Notes: generated from the letters alone by a model not told the origin. A stretch of DNA of 15,266 nt from Oscillospiraceae bacterium (GCA_900752435.1 CAADVD010000050.1:1-15266), one strand, 5' to 3'. Shown: positions 1-8,585, counted from the stretch's first letter. A program made the numbers and translations.

Positions 1-3000
1 TAAGCCATGCAAACGTTATCCAAACCTTCCGTTTCCGTCAGATAGAACCGCAGTGCCGTTGCGGAATCCAGATACAGCGTAGAACCGTAATGATGCAAAG
101 TCGCACCCTCAAAGGTTGTCATCGATGCAGCGTAATCCGCTAAGCTGTCCGCTGTTACCGTGCTCACATCCAGCACCGCCTCCGGCAGATACTGTGGATT
201 TACCTTGAAATAAGACTGCGCATAATGGCCGTAAGTAGACATCGCATCCATCAGCGCTTTCAAATTTTCATCCGTTGTCTGCTGCGCCGTGTCAAAATAA
301 TCCTTTACGCAATAATCATCCATTATCGTGGCAACCGTTTCATCGCCCTTCATAAGCACAAATTCTGCTTCTATGTTCTCTGTCATACGCGTTGCATATA
401 CGCCATACTGGAAGCGATAAGCCGTTTCGCCGTTTACTTCGATTGTTTTGCTGGTATCCAGCGGTACTTCTACGGTATTGCCCATACAAGTAAAGATTAC
501 TTTCGTGTCATATTCATCGGTTAAGTAAGCATCGTCAATGGTGTAATAGAAGTTTACACCAATCGTGCCGTCCAAGGTCAAGCTGTGACCCACCAATTTT
601 GGCAGCGGAGCGTCACTGAATACCGCTTCTACGGTCGTATCATCCATCACTTCGGTTGTTTCCGTGAAGTCCTCGCCATTGGCTGTCCACTTGATGAAGT
701 GTTTGCCGCTTGGCGGTGTCGGATCATCCGGTAAGCTGGCAGTCGAATTCTTGTTCACATAATCCACTGCGTATTCTGCATCGCTTGCATAGAAGGTCAC
801 TTTATAAGTTTCGTTGTTAATCGCAAACGCTGGTGCGTTGCCGATCTGCGTCCAAACCTTGCTGTTGGAGCTGTGGCCGACTGTATTCAGCAAATAAGCA
901 ATTTCGCCGGAAACAAATTGTTCTGTTGCAGCTTTTCCATAATCCGATGTTATGGCCATATTCTCACTGGTGCCAATCGATTTACCTGTATAAATTTCAC
1001 TATCATAATAGCAATTTTCCGAACCGGAACTCTCATGGAGCCAGCCAATCAACGCGCCGGTATTTTCACTTCCAGCAATGTCGGCGCTGTTTACATAACA
1101 GTTCTTGACGCTGACAGGAGCTAGCGGCCTTTCGGAACTTCCAATCAATCCGCCGCTCGTACCCTCTGCATGCACAGTACCGTCAAAATAGCAGTTTTCA
1201 ATTGTACCGCTCGCTTTTCCGACTAATCCACCAGTATCAGACTCGGAACCCGTCACAACTGCATTGCTGGTACTATGCGTCAAACTGGTGGCTTGCATAT
1301 AGCCAACGATAGAACCAGTATGATCAGCATACTCTGCATTGCCTGTTACTTCTCCATCTACCAGTGTAATATTCGTAATGGTTGCATTCTGTACTGTACC
1401 AAACAGCATACTGTCCAAATGCGAAATGGCGTAGTTTTGCCCGTCAAAAGTGCCCTCAAACGGCGCACTCTTAATGCCAATCGGAATAAACGTCTGTCCC
1501 TCCGCATCGATGCTATTGGTTACTTTATAATGCGCCGAAGCAAATTTTTCCGGCTCGGTGCGAACCAGCTCGCTTACTTCCTCAAGCGTCACATAATCCG
1601 GAATTTCATACGGAGCCTCTTTGGATCCGTCGCCATCCAGCCAACGCGCATACAAATACACACTGCCCGTCGAGCCTCTTGGAATTACCGTTACCGGCGT
1701 CTCGAACGTCTCGTCTGCATACCAGCCTAAGAAGGTAGAACCCTCCTTAGTCGGATCATCGAAGGTAACGGTATCCTCCACCGTATAAGTATTTGGATTT
1801 AGAAACGCATTTTCTCCGCCGTTGAGATTGTAATAGATGTTGTATGCAACGATTTCCCATTTGGCGTACAGCGTCACGTCGCCCGTGCTTCCGCTTTCAA
1901 TTCTGGTCACCCGCTTGGTATATTGTGCATCGCTGTACCAGCCCTCAAAGGTATAACCATTTTTCACCGCGTCCTGCAAAACAATATCCGGTGAAGAATG
2001 TGTATATGTGCTCGGATTTTCCTCCGCGTTGACGCCGCCGTTCAGCTCGTAAGAAATGTTATAAACCGTCGGCGTCCATTTGGCGTACAAGGTCACATCA
2101 CTGCTGTACAGCGAAGAATCCAATTCTGTCACTCTCTGTGTAAACGCCGCGTCCAAATACCAGCCCTCAAAGGTTTCTCCTTCCTTGGCTGGGTCATACA
2201 GCGTGCGAATGCCGCTTTGCGGTGTAAACGCCTTCGGGTTGCTCGGATTGTTCACGCCGCCGTTCATCTCATAATTGATGTGGTAATACGTTTCATCCGG
2301 ATCGTAGGTGTTGACATTCAGCTTTTCCGCTGGCGAATAAGACGCCGCATAGGACAATTCTCCCGGATAAATGGCCACAACCTGATAGTTGCCCGTATCG
2401 GAAGGCATAAATGTAACTTCAGTCTTGGCTGTTCCCTGATTATCCAAATCAACCTCGCGGTTCATCCATTCCTTGCCGTCTTTAATGACAACAAATCGAA
2501 TCAGACCGGTTGGCAATCCAAGCTCATCCACTTTCTTTACTGTGGCCTTGAGTGTCACCTTTTTCTGTCCATCGCGTGCATCCACATAGTATTCCTCGCC
2601 GAATGGAATCACATCGCCGCTCAACTCCAGGTCTACAGTCGGCACGATCTCGTCAATGCAGAGCAGTGCGGCGTTACTGTAAATAGAATACGTCTGCGAG
2701 CCGCCGCTTTGCTTCTGCGACACCAGCACGCGGTAATGCGTGTGGTTGAGTTCTTCCTTTTCCTCGCTTGTGACCGGTCCAACGAAATAGGTGGCGCCAG
2801 TAGCGCCGCTGATGTTTTCCCAAGAACCGGTGTTGGTTGTTGCATCCGCCTTATATTTCTGCCACTGATACGACAAATCCGTCATATCACCGCCGCTCAG
2901 CTGGGCTTCCACAGCAAACGCTGCCGTTTCACCCACTTTAATGTACTGATTGGCCGGCTGTTTGGTAATCACCGGAACCTTGTCCTCCGGATTGGTTTTC

Positions 3001-6000
3001 GCCGTCAGCAGTCTGGTCGGCACACTGGCGTCGCTCAAATGGTCGATGTCGTTCAGATGACCGCGATAAGCAATCATGCGGAACGTATACGAAGTATCCG
3101 GATCCAAATTTTGCACGATGTAATAGCTCTGATTTCCGCTGACATAACCGAGCGTGTGGTATTCGCCCAGATTGTCCGCCATCTGCATTTCATAGACGTC
3201 TGCGGGACGGTATTCCGAATTGTCCCAAGTCAATGTCAGCGAATGGCTTGTGGCGCTCTGGAGGCGCAGGTTCTCCGGCGCCAGCGGCGGAACGGTATCG
3301 GCCTCCGCACCGGTGACAAAGTAGCCGATCACATACGGCCCCATCGTGGCCACATCGGTGGCCGGATCAACGCCCGAAATCTGCGTGTTCCAAACACCCA
3401 TGCCGACGTTGTACTGATAGCTTTCGGAACCGGCCGGCAGCTTCGCAAATTCGCCGGTTATAGCCTGCCCTTTCATATCAGAGCTGATCCAATTGCAGCC
3501 GCCGCCTAATTCAAAGGCAATACCAACCTCGAAGCTTGACTCTTCGTTAATGCCTAGCTGCACTTCTTCTTTTGCTACAAATCCAATTTTTCCTTCGTAG
3601 TTTATTTCAAATCCATTTTTTAGTTCACTTTCGCTGGTAAATTCCATTCCTAATGCGGCGGTGGCTTCTCCCACATCCACCGTCACGGTATCTTCATGCA
3701 TAACCAGATTGTTGTTCTCTTCATTCGGAACGCCCGGAATTTCCGCAATACTAGATGGATAGGTAGTCGGATCACCCGGCGTATGCGGCATCACTTCATC
3801 CATATGGATGGGCTCCAAGTCCTTGTCCTTGTATTCCTCCGCCAGCTCATTGTATTTTTCCAATGCAAGCGTATTATACACTGGGGTGTATTGCATATCC
3901 GAATGGAAATCCGTCCAGTGTCCTTCAACAACCTGATTTAAGGTATACGGAGGTGTTTGATCCGGATACATTTGGGTATATTGATCCAGCCATTCTTGCG
4001 TAATAGTGGTCGTTGGCACCCACATTCTATAGTTGTACCGTACCATCGGTACCGCGCAAATCAGCACTGCGTCTTCGCCGCCAGCAACAGAATACTCCTT
4101 TGAAAAAGCAGTGCTTTTGGATGTATAATAACTTCCGACATACGAAGCCATCAATTCTCCCTCTACAGCAGTGCCGGCATTTGCTTTATTTCCTAAAATC
4201 CCTGCTCCAAACAGAATTTCTACCGAAGCATAAGCGCCGCCTCCAATTTCCCATTCGCCTTCCGTTCCATCCGTGTGCTCCGTAGTCAATTCAAAGGTTG
4301 TTTTTCCGCGTCCAAAAGTTTCGGAATTGTAAGACAATTCCTCCCAATAAGGCGTGCTGGGCATCACCGCCATCACCTCTGGCTTGCTCCAGCCATAGGC
4401 TTTATCCACATATTGATAAACAACTGCGTCGCTGTCCACATCCAAGTCGCACAGCACCACGCAAGTACCGTCATCGTCCTCTTCTCGGTTCTTAATGTAA
4501 TCGTTGTCCGTCATAAAATGAGAGAGCATTCCCGGTTGTTCTTCCCACATCCACGAAATATCAAAGTAAATCTGATCGTTATCCATACTATTGTGATCAC
4601 CGGACAAAATCACCAGCTGTTCCGTGGCGCGGTTGCCGGAAGAAAAAGTCATAGCCACCGCTCTGCTGATAAACGCGGAATGACTACCGCCCAGACTCAT
4701 TTTAGACGCCTGTGTAAATTGTCCGCTCTGATACAAATCCTTTTCCGTCTTTTCTTGATCTGCTGCGACTGCACCGGTATAGTTGAATGTTACCCCCTCT
4801 AAGAACACACCTTCCGCATTCGTAGAAGAAAAGAACTTGCCAGCCGCCAGCGCCACCGGCTCCATCACAGAATGTCCGGCCTGATCCACTTTTAAGCCGC
4901 CCAGCGCCGCTACCTGTTTGGGCTCGCTCCAAACCATTTCATATTCTTGTTTTGATTCATCCCATGCAATCATCTGAATCAGGTTGTTGCTGTCATCTAT
5001 TTTCCCGATTTTGTGATTGTCATTTTGCGTGTCATAGTTCCGGTAACCAGCAATCAACAGCTCGTCCACACCATTGCCGTTCAAATCGGCGTCCGCCGCG
5101 GAACAAAACCGCATCCGATAGCCGTTATACGTTAAACTCTGCGGACCATAAACAGCTTGCATTTTGGTTCCATTCCAATGATAGATCGCCAGTCTAGCGT
5201 TCTGATCGCGGTTGTCATAACCGGAATTCAGCGGCAAACTGGCATTGATAACCAAGTCATCCCGCCCAGCAATGGAAGTGGTTGCCAAATTCACAGACGG
5301 AATCGTCCAATGGTCATAATTATCACCGAACGAAGACATTTTGTTCAAATAAATGGTGTCCACTATTTTGATGCTGCCGTTGTCCATATCCAAAATTTGA
5401 ATGCGCGGCTTATTTTTGTACGGCACATAAATCGCCGCTTCTTCTCTGCCGTCACCGTCAAAGTCGCCCGCCGTCATGCTCTTCAAGCCCTCGGCGCAGT
5501 CCGCTTCGATATCCCAAACAAAAGTGTCTTTTGAATCCGACAACTTATTAGTGATGTGCGTTTTCTCCGTCCAGCCGGTATTCTTTTTCCAGTCGGCCTC
5601 CGTCTGGCCGTCTTTCTGTGCGTCCATCGTATACAGACTGACGCGCTGCAGGCTGGTCTTATCCTTACCGTTATTGAACGGAGATTCCTCCTTTCCGGTA
5701 TACAGCGTCACCTGCAAAATGGAGTCCACCCCATCGCCGTCCCAGTCTACGCCGCAGATATTCATCGTCTGGTATTCAAACTTATCCTTGTCCACACTGC
5801 TGGTAAACGGATAATTCGTGGTTTTCCCGACGTTGCTTGCCGTTATCGTATCCATCCGCAGGTTATCCCAAGAAAGGGAATCCACATCATCCGCCACGGT
5901 AAACGAACCTTTAAATTTATCATTACGGTTCATCGATCCGACATATAGCTCCGACAGCACGGATTTTTCATAATCTTGCAGTGGGTTTTCGTCACTGTCG

Positions 6001-6239
6001 TTAAAGTCGGAAGGATCCTCCAAGGCCAGTCCGAAATCGCTGTAGTCGTTCTTATCCAAGTAATTGTACTCGTTTTCCCCTTCTGTCAGCGTTCGATTGG
6101 CCGCCACAATGTCGTTGATCGCGCCCCCAATCTCTTCCGCCATCACGACCATGCCGCTCATCGGCAGCGTCGTGGTAACCACACACGCCGCCAGAAAAGC
6201 CGCAAACAACCGTTTGCCTCGCTTGCTTTTTCCTCGCAT
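1..6239 (-). CDS. Giant secreted multidomain surface protein (FG-GAP, Fn3, Ig-like, InlB repeats, GLUG), 3'-partial
   Basis: The frame is open without a stop from ATG at 6239 to the left edge, giving at least 2079 residues. A GAGGTG ribosome binding site (6247-6252) lies 7 nt upstream. Residues 1-36 form a signal peptide: basic start (MRGKSKRGKR), hydrophobic core, then VMAEE. Approximate order after that: FG-GAP/VCBS-like repeats with DWDGDGVD (near 165), GDFDGDGREEA (near 258) and DADLNGNGVDE (near 381), typical calcium-binding beta-propeller loops; an unnamed glycine- and beta-rich region (640-975); an Fn3 domain (980-1075); an Ig-like domain starting VITKQPANQ (1085-1195); a second Ig-like domain (1200-1310); three InlB/Flg_new repeats (1315-1533); GLUG motifs such as TGGLVGKASGTIENCY (1665-1750); a diverged InlB-like unit (1808-1877); and an unnamed module to the edge. 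The anchor cannot be seen because the C-terminus is missing. Adhesion or glycan/protein binding is an inference from these domains. The neighbouring LytTR system is its likely regulator. Confidence 0.9.
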   Translation of the reverse strand, partial: MRGKSKRGKRLFAAFLAACVVTTTLPMSGMVVMAEEIGGAINDIVAANRTLTEGENEYNYLDKNDYSDFGLALEDPSDFNDSDENPLQDYEKSVLSELYVGSMNRNDKFKGSFTVADDVDSLSWDNLRMDTITASNVGKTTNYPFTSSVDKDKFEYQTMNICGVDWDGDGVDSILQVTLYTGKEESPFNNGKDKTSLQRVSLYTMDAQKDGQTEADWKKNTGWTEKTHITNKLSDSKDTFVWDIEADCAEGLKSMTAGDFDGDGREEAAIYVPYKNKPRIQILDMDNGSIKIVDTIYLNKMSSFGDNYDHWTIPSVNLATTSIAGRDDLVINASLPLNSGYDNRDQNARLAIYHWNGTKMQAVYGPQSLTYNGYRMRFCSAADADLNGNGVDELLIAGYRNYDTQNDNHKIGKIDDSNNLIQMIAWDESKQEYEMVWSEPKQVAALGGLKVDQAGHSVMEPVALAAGKFFSSTNAEGVFLEGVTFNYTGAVAADQEKTEKDLYQSGQFTQASKMSLGGSHSAFISRAVAMTFSSGNRATEQLVILSGDHNSMDNDQIYFDISWMWEEQPGMLSHFMTDNDYIKNREEDDDGTCVVLCDLDVDSDAVVYQYVDKAYGWSKPEVMAVMPSTPYWEELSYNSETFGRGKTTFELTTEHTDGTEGEWEIGGGAYASVEILFGAGILGNKANAGTAVEGELMASYVGSYYTSKSTAFSKEYSVAGGEDAVLICAVPMVRYNYRMWVPTTTITQEWLDQYTQMYPDQTPPYTLNQVVEGHWTDFHSDMQYTPVYNTLALEKYNELAEEYKDKDLEPIHMDEVMPHTPGDPTTYPSSIAEIPGVPNEENNNLVMHEDTVTVDVGEATAALGMEFTSESELKNGFEINYEGKIGFVAKEEVQLGINEESSFEVGIAFELGGGCNWISSDMKGQAITGEFAKLPAGSESYQYNVGMGVWNTQISGVDPATDVATMGPYVIGYFVTGAEADTVPPLAPENLRLQSATSHSLTLTWDNSEYRPADVYEMQMADNLGEYHTLGYVSGNQSYYIVQNLDPDTSYTFRMIAYRGHLNDIDHLSDASVPTRLLTAKTNPEDKVPVITKQPANQYIKVGETAAFAVEAQLSGGDMTDLSYQWQKYKADATTNTGSWENISGATGATYFVGPVTSEEKEELNHTHYRVLVSQKQSGGSQTYSIYSNAALLCIDEIVPTVDLELSGDVIPFGEEYYVDARDGQKKVTLKATVKKVDELGLPTGLIRFVVIKDGKEWMNREVDLDNQGTAKTEVTFMPSDTGNYQVVAIYPGELSYAASYSPAEKLNVNTYDPDETYYHINYEMNGGVNNPSNPKAFTPQSGIRTLYDPAKEGETFEGWYLDAAFTQRVTELDSSLYSSDVTLYAKWTPTVYNISYELNGGVNAEENPSTYTHSSPDIVLQDAVKNGYTFEGWYSDAQYTKRVTRIESGSTGDVTLYAKWEIVAYNIYYNLNGGENAFLNPNTYTVEDTVTFDDPTKEGSTFLGWYADETFETPVTVIPRGSTGSVYLYARWLDGDGSKEAPYEIPDYVTLEEVSELVRTEPEKFASAHYKVTNSIDAEGQTFIPIGIKSAPFEGTFDGQNYAISHLDSMLFGTVQNATITNITLVDGEVTGNAEYADHTGSIVGYMQATSLTHSTSNAVVTGSESDTGGLVGKASGTIENCYFDGTVHAEGTSGGLIGSSERPLAPVSVKNCYVNSADIAGSENTGALIGWLHESSGSENCYYDSEIYTGKSIGTSENMAITSDYGKAATEQFVSGEIAYLLNTVGHSSNSKVWTQIGNAPAFAINNETYKVTFYASDAEYAVDYVNKNSTASLPDDPTPPSGKHFIKWTANGEDFTETTEVMDDTTVEAVFSDAPLPKLVGHSLTLDGTIGVNFYYTIDDAYLTDEYDTKVIFTCMGNTVEVPLDTSKTIEVNGETAYRFQYGVYATRMTENIEAEFVLMKGDETVATIMDDYCVKDYFDTAQQTTDENLKALMDAMSTYGHYAQSYFKVNPQYLPEAVLDVSTVTADSLADYAASMTTFEGATLHHYGSTLYLDSATALRFYLTETEGLDNVCMA
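1641..2290 (-). repeat. Three tandem InlB B-repeat (Flg_new / Listeria-Bacteroides) units inside the giant protein
   Basis: Three consecutive units of about 75 residues each carry the family pattern Y-x-I-x-Y-x-L/M-N-G-G, then F-x-G-W-Y in the middle and L-Y-A-K/R-W at the end. They read INYEMNGG...FEGWYLD...LYAKW, ISYELNGG...FEGWYSD...LYAKW and IYYNLNGG...FLGWYAD...LYARW. The DNA of units one and two is also similar around the GAGGGCTGGTA and TACGCCAAATGG segments, so the array probably grew by duplication. A fourth, diverged unit (KVTFYASD...FIKWTANG) lies near 610-818 after the GLUG segment. Such repeats are common in Gram-positive surface proteins, where they act as stalk-like beta domains. 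Confidence 0.85.
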
Positions 6240-6268
6240 TCTACTTCACCTCGTTGTTTGTTTCTTTT

Positions 6269-6305
6269 AAGGCAATCCCACATCCAGAATGTGCGGGACA
6301 GCCTT
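6269..6305 (-). promoter_or_regulatory. Imperfect hairpin in the 5' leader of the giant gene
   Basis: AAGGC (6269-6273) pairs with GCCTT (6301-6305) and TCCCACAT pairs with ATGTGCGGGA, leaving a two-base bulge and a five-base loop. On the minus strand it sits in the predicted leader about 30 nt upstream of the start codon, followed by an A-rich unstructured stretch and the ribosome binding site. It lacks a T-run on the minus strand, so it is not a standard terminator there. A role in mRNA stability or leader control is only a guess. Confidence 0.4.
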
Positions 6306-6360
6306 AATTTTGATTGACTGGCTCTTATCCGGAAAGAAGGACTTCTCCCCTTTGTACCCT

Positions 6361-6388
6361 ATCATACAAGCTCGTCACAAAAACGCAA
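6361..6388 (-). promoter_or_regulatory. Putative promoter of the giant surface-protein gene
   Basis: Read on the minus strand: TTGCGT (6383-6388), a 16-bp spacer, then TATGAT (6361-6366). The -35 element is poor, which fits an activator-dependent promoter. The LytTR-type direct repeat begins 6 bp upstream of the -35. The leader to the ATG at 6239 would be about 115 nt. Confidence 0.35.
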
Positions 6389-6394
6389 CAATTT

Positions 6395-6424
6395 TTACAC
6401 GAAATCCTCTTTTTCTTACGCGAA
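6395..6424. promoter_or_regulatory. Putative LytTR-regulator binding site (9-bp direct repeat, 21-bp period)
   Basis: TTACACGAA (6395-6403) and TTACGCGAA (6416-6424) differ at one base and are offset by exactly 21 bp, with 12 bp between them. Known LytTR regulators such as AgrA and ComE bind pairs of about 9-bp direct repeats with this two-helical-turn spacing. The pair lies in the divergent region between the giant gene and the LytTR regulator gene, directly upstream of the putative minus-strand -35. The geometry is seen in the sequence; the binding protein is inferred from the neighbouring gene. Confidence 0.45.
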
Positions 6425-6470
6425 TTCTTTGAAAATGCGCATAAATTCCCAGCCCAATCCCGTGGTTTTA

Positions 6471-6479
6471 TGGTATGAT
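6471..6479 (+). promoter_or_regulatory. Extended -10 promoter of the two-component operon
   Basis: TGGTATGAT is a TGn-extended -10 element. No good -35 is visible at 17 bp, as is usual for extended -10 promoters. Transcription would begin near 6486, about 50 nt before the TTG start at 6537, leaving the AAAGGAGG site inside the leader. This position also argues against translation beginning at the upstream ATG at 6429. Confidence 0.4.
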
Positions 6480-6536
6480 AAAGAGAGAATTATTTTACAC
6501 AGCTTTTCCAAACAGTTTCCAAAGGAGGACGTCCCC

Positions 6537-7262
6537 TTGCGCATTGCCATCGCCGATGACCAGCAGATGGATGCGGAGCAAATCCAATCCATTTGCCAAG
6601 CTTACCTTACAACACATTGCATCCAAGCTGAAATCGATTGCTTTTCCAGCGGCGAAGACCTGCTGAAAAGCTTTAAACCCCACCTCTATTCCCTGATTTT
6701 TCTAGATATTTATATGGATCAGCTCAACGGCATCGAAACCGCACGTCAAATCCGTCAGAGCGATCTGCAATGCATGATCATTTTCCTCACCTCCAGCCGG
6801 GAACACGCGCTGGAAGCGTATCTCATTCACCCATTTGATTACCTGCTCAAGCCCTTCCAGCCCGAACGCATCCAGCAGGTGCTCGACGACGCCTTTCGCG
6901 TACTGCCCAAAACCCAGCGTTATCTGGAACTGCGCACGGAGCGCCGCAACCTTCGCCTGCCTTTTTCCGAGCTGTGCTACGCCACCTCCAGCAACCACTA
7001 CATCCTATTCACCACATTCCGGCAGGAACAAATCAAATGCTACATGACCTTTTCGGAGCTGTGGCGGCAATTGCAGACCGATCCGCGCTTTCTTCAATGC
7101 AACCGCGGCATTGCGCTGAACATGGACTATGCGTATCAAATTCAGAACAACTGCTTTTTGATGCAGGATGGAAGCACCCTGCCCATCCGTTTGAATGATC
7201 GGGCTGTCATTCATGATGCGTTCATCCAATACCAATTTAACAAAGCAAAGGAGGGCTGCTAA
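6537..7262 (+). CDS. LytTR-family response regulator (AgrA/LytR-like)
   Basis: The 241-residue product is a DNA-binding response regulator acting in the cytoplasm. The receiver domain covers about residues 1-120: acidic pair D7-D8 (IADD), phosphoacceptor D57 in FLDIYM, and the conserved lysine K105 in LLKP. The LytTR DNA-binding domain covers about 128-230, with RNLRLPFSEL, the FxQCNRGIALNM segment and a final LPIRLNDR. I chose TTG at 6537 because AAAGGAGG (6521-6528) lies 8 nt upstream and the receiver beta-1 strand starts right there. An in-frame ATG at 6429 would add 36 residues with no homology to the domain, and it lies upstream of the predicted promoter. The kinase gene follows with no gap. 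The cognate target is probably the divergent giant surface-protein gene. No agrB/agrD-type peptide genes are present nearby. Confidence 0.9.
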   Translation: MRIAIADDQQMDAEQIQSICQAYLTTHCIQAEIDCFSSGEDLLKSFKPHLYSLIFLDIYMDQLNGIETARQIRQSDLQCMIIFLTSSREHALEAYLIHPFDYLLKPFQPERIQQVLDDAFRVLPKTQRYLELRTERRNLRLPFSELCYATSSNHYILFTTFRQEQIKCYMTFSELWRQLQTDPRFLQCNRGIALNMDYAYQIQNNCFLMQDGSTLPIRLNDRAVIHDAFIQYQFNKAKEGC

Positions 7263-8576
7263 TTGAATCCCGATCTCTTTCTTCGTTTGCTGACCGATCA
7301 AGGAACTCTGATTTTCTCCATGATTCTCTGTTATCTGCCCATGGGTGGCCAGCTCAAATATGGTTGGAAACGCACCCTTCTCCTATGCGCCGTTGCGGCG
7401 GCTGTCTATATTCCGAGTTCCGCCGTGCTATGCACGTATTTCCAAATTCCCACAAATGGTATTTTGTTTTCCGCTTGTATTCTATTCTTTTTCTGCTATG
7501 CCCGCACGCTGAAAACCAGTCTGTTAAAAGCGCTGTTCATTTTTCTTACTGCTGCCGCCATCTCCTCTTTTGGAGCAATTTTTGCTGTAGCCGTTGATGT
7601 ATATATGAATCCCCACGGTTCGTTCAATCAGTTTTCATGGTATGGTCTGGCCGCACAATACATCATTACCATTCTGCTGATTGCCTGTTTGTTCCATCCT
7701 ATGCGCAAATATCTGCGCTGGCTCATCGACCATTATCACATAAAAACCGGCTGGCGAATCATCTGGATGCTTCCCCTGTACATTATCATTTTAAATTTAT
7801 TGACGATTCCGATAGATTATCAAAATCTTTATGTGGGACGTCTGTTTAGTATGAATCTGATTCTCCTATTTTCCCGCTTGCTGTTGATTTTGTTTTTTTA
7901 CTATTTATACTACCTGATTGCGCGCAGTCACAATGAAAACATCGATTTGCTCCGTCACAACCAGCTTCTCACGATTCAGGCAAACCAATACGCCGTTTTG
8001 CGCAATCACATGGCGCAAACCAAGCGCATGCGTCACGACTTTCGCCAACAGCTTCGCGTCATTGCCGGACTGGTGGATAAAGAGCAATATGGCCAGCTCA
8101 AGCAGTACCTTTCCGAATACACGGCCACCCTCAGCGAAGAACGCCCCTCTCTATGCGCAAACAATGCAGTCGATGCCATTGCGGGCTACTACGACGACCA
8201 GGCCGCGCAAGCTGGCATCCGCACCAAATGGCGCATCGAGCTGCCCGAAACGCTTCCGCTTTCGGAAATCCACTTTTGCATGCTGCTGGGCAATTTACTG
8301 GAAAATGCCATTGAAGCCTGCGGCCGTCAGACCTCGGGCGACCGCTGGATGGACGTCATTGTAAAAATGCCCAGCAGTGCCATGCTGGTGCTGATTGTGG
8401 AAAACAGCTTTAACGGCGAGGTCTTCCGCAAAGGCGAGGACTTTCTCTCCACCAAACACCCCGGTACCGGCATCGGATTAGCATCCGTTGCTTCCACCAC
8501 GGAACACTATCAGGGGATGATGAAGGTCGAATATGACCACAACAAATTTTGCGTCAACATTCTGCTGAATCTATAA
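7263..8576 (+). CDS. Sensor histidine kinase, GHKL type (AgrC-like)
   Basis: The 437-residue membrane kinase should phosphorylate the adjacent LytTR regulator. About six or seven hydrophobic segments fill residues 14-220, for example TLLLCAVAAAVYI, LFIFLTAAAISSFGAIFAVA and LLLILFFYYLYYLIA. Next comes a coiled region and the phosphoacceptor box RMRHDFRQQ with H258. The GHKL ATPase domain (about 335-437) has the N-box LLENAIEA (N348) and the G-box PGTGIGLAS (401-408). The start is TTG, immediately after the TAA of the regulator gene; AGGAGG lies at 7249-7254 inside the upstream gene's end, so the two are translationally coupled. The architecture matches AgrC-like peptide sensors, but the signal is unknown. 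A strong terminator follows at 8586. Confidence 0.9.
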   Translation: MNPDLFLRLLTDQGTLIFSMILCYLPMGGQLKYGWKRTLLLCAVAAAVYIPSSAVLCTYFQIPTNGILFSACILFFFCYARTLKTSLLKALFIFLTAAAISSFGAIFAVAVDVYMNPHGSFNQFSWYGLAAQYIITILLIACLFHPMRKYLRWLIDHYHIKTGWRIIWMLPLYIIILNLLTIPIDYQNLYVGRLFSMNLILLFSRLLLILFFYYLYYLIARSHNENIDLLRHNQLLTIQANQYAVLRNHMAQTKRMRHDFRQQLRVIAGLVDKEQYGQLKQYLSEYTATLSEERPSLCANNAVDAIAGYYDDQAAQAGIRTKWRIELPETLPLSEIHFCMLLGNLLENAIEACGRQTSGDRWMDVIVKMPSSAMLVLIVENSFNGEVFRKGEDFLSTKHPGTGIGLASVASTTEHYQGMMKVEYDHNKFCVNILLNL

Positions 8577-8585
8577 GCGAAATCC

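Noticed and set aside
1998..3509. 503-codon open frame on the plus strand
   Set aside because: It is antisense to the Ig/Fn3/InlB part of the giant minus-strand gene. It is rich in Arg, His, Ile and Cys with no recognisable domain, and has no ribosome binding site. The opposite frame has clear domains throughout.
6429..6536. N-terminal extension of the response regulator from ATG 6429
   Set aside because: The predicted -10 (6474-6479) and the AAAGGAGG site (6521-6528) both lie inside this extension, and the receiver domain starts exactly at TTG 6537.
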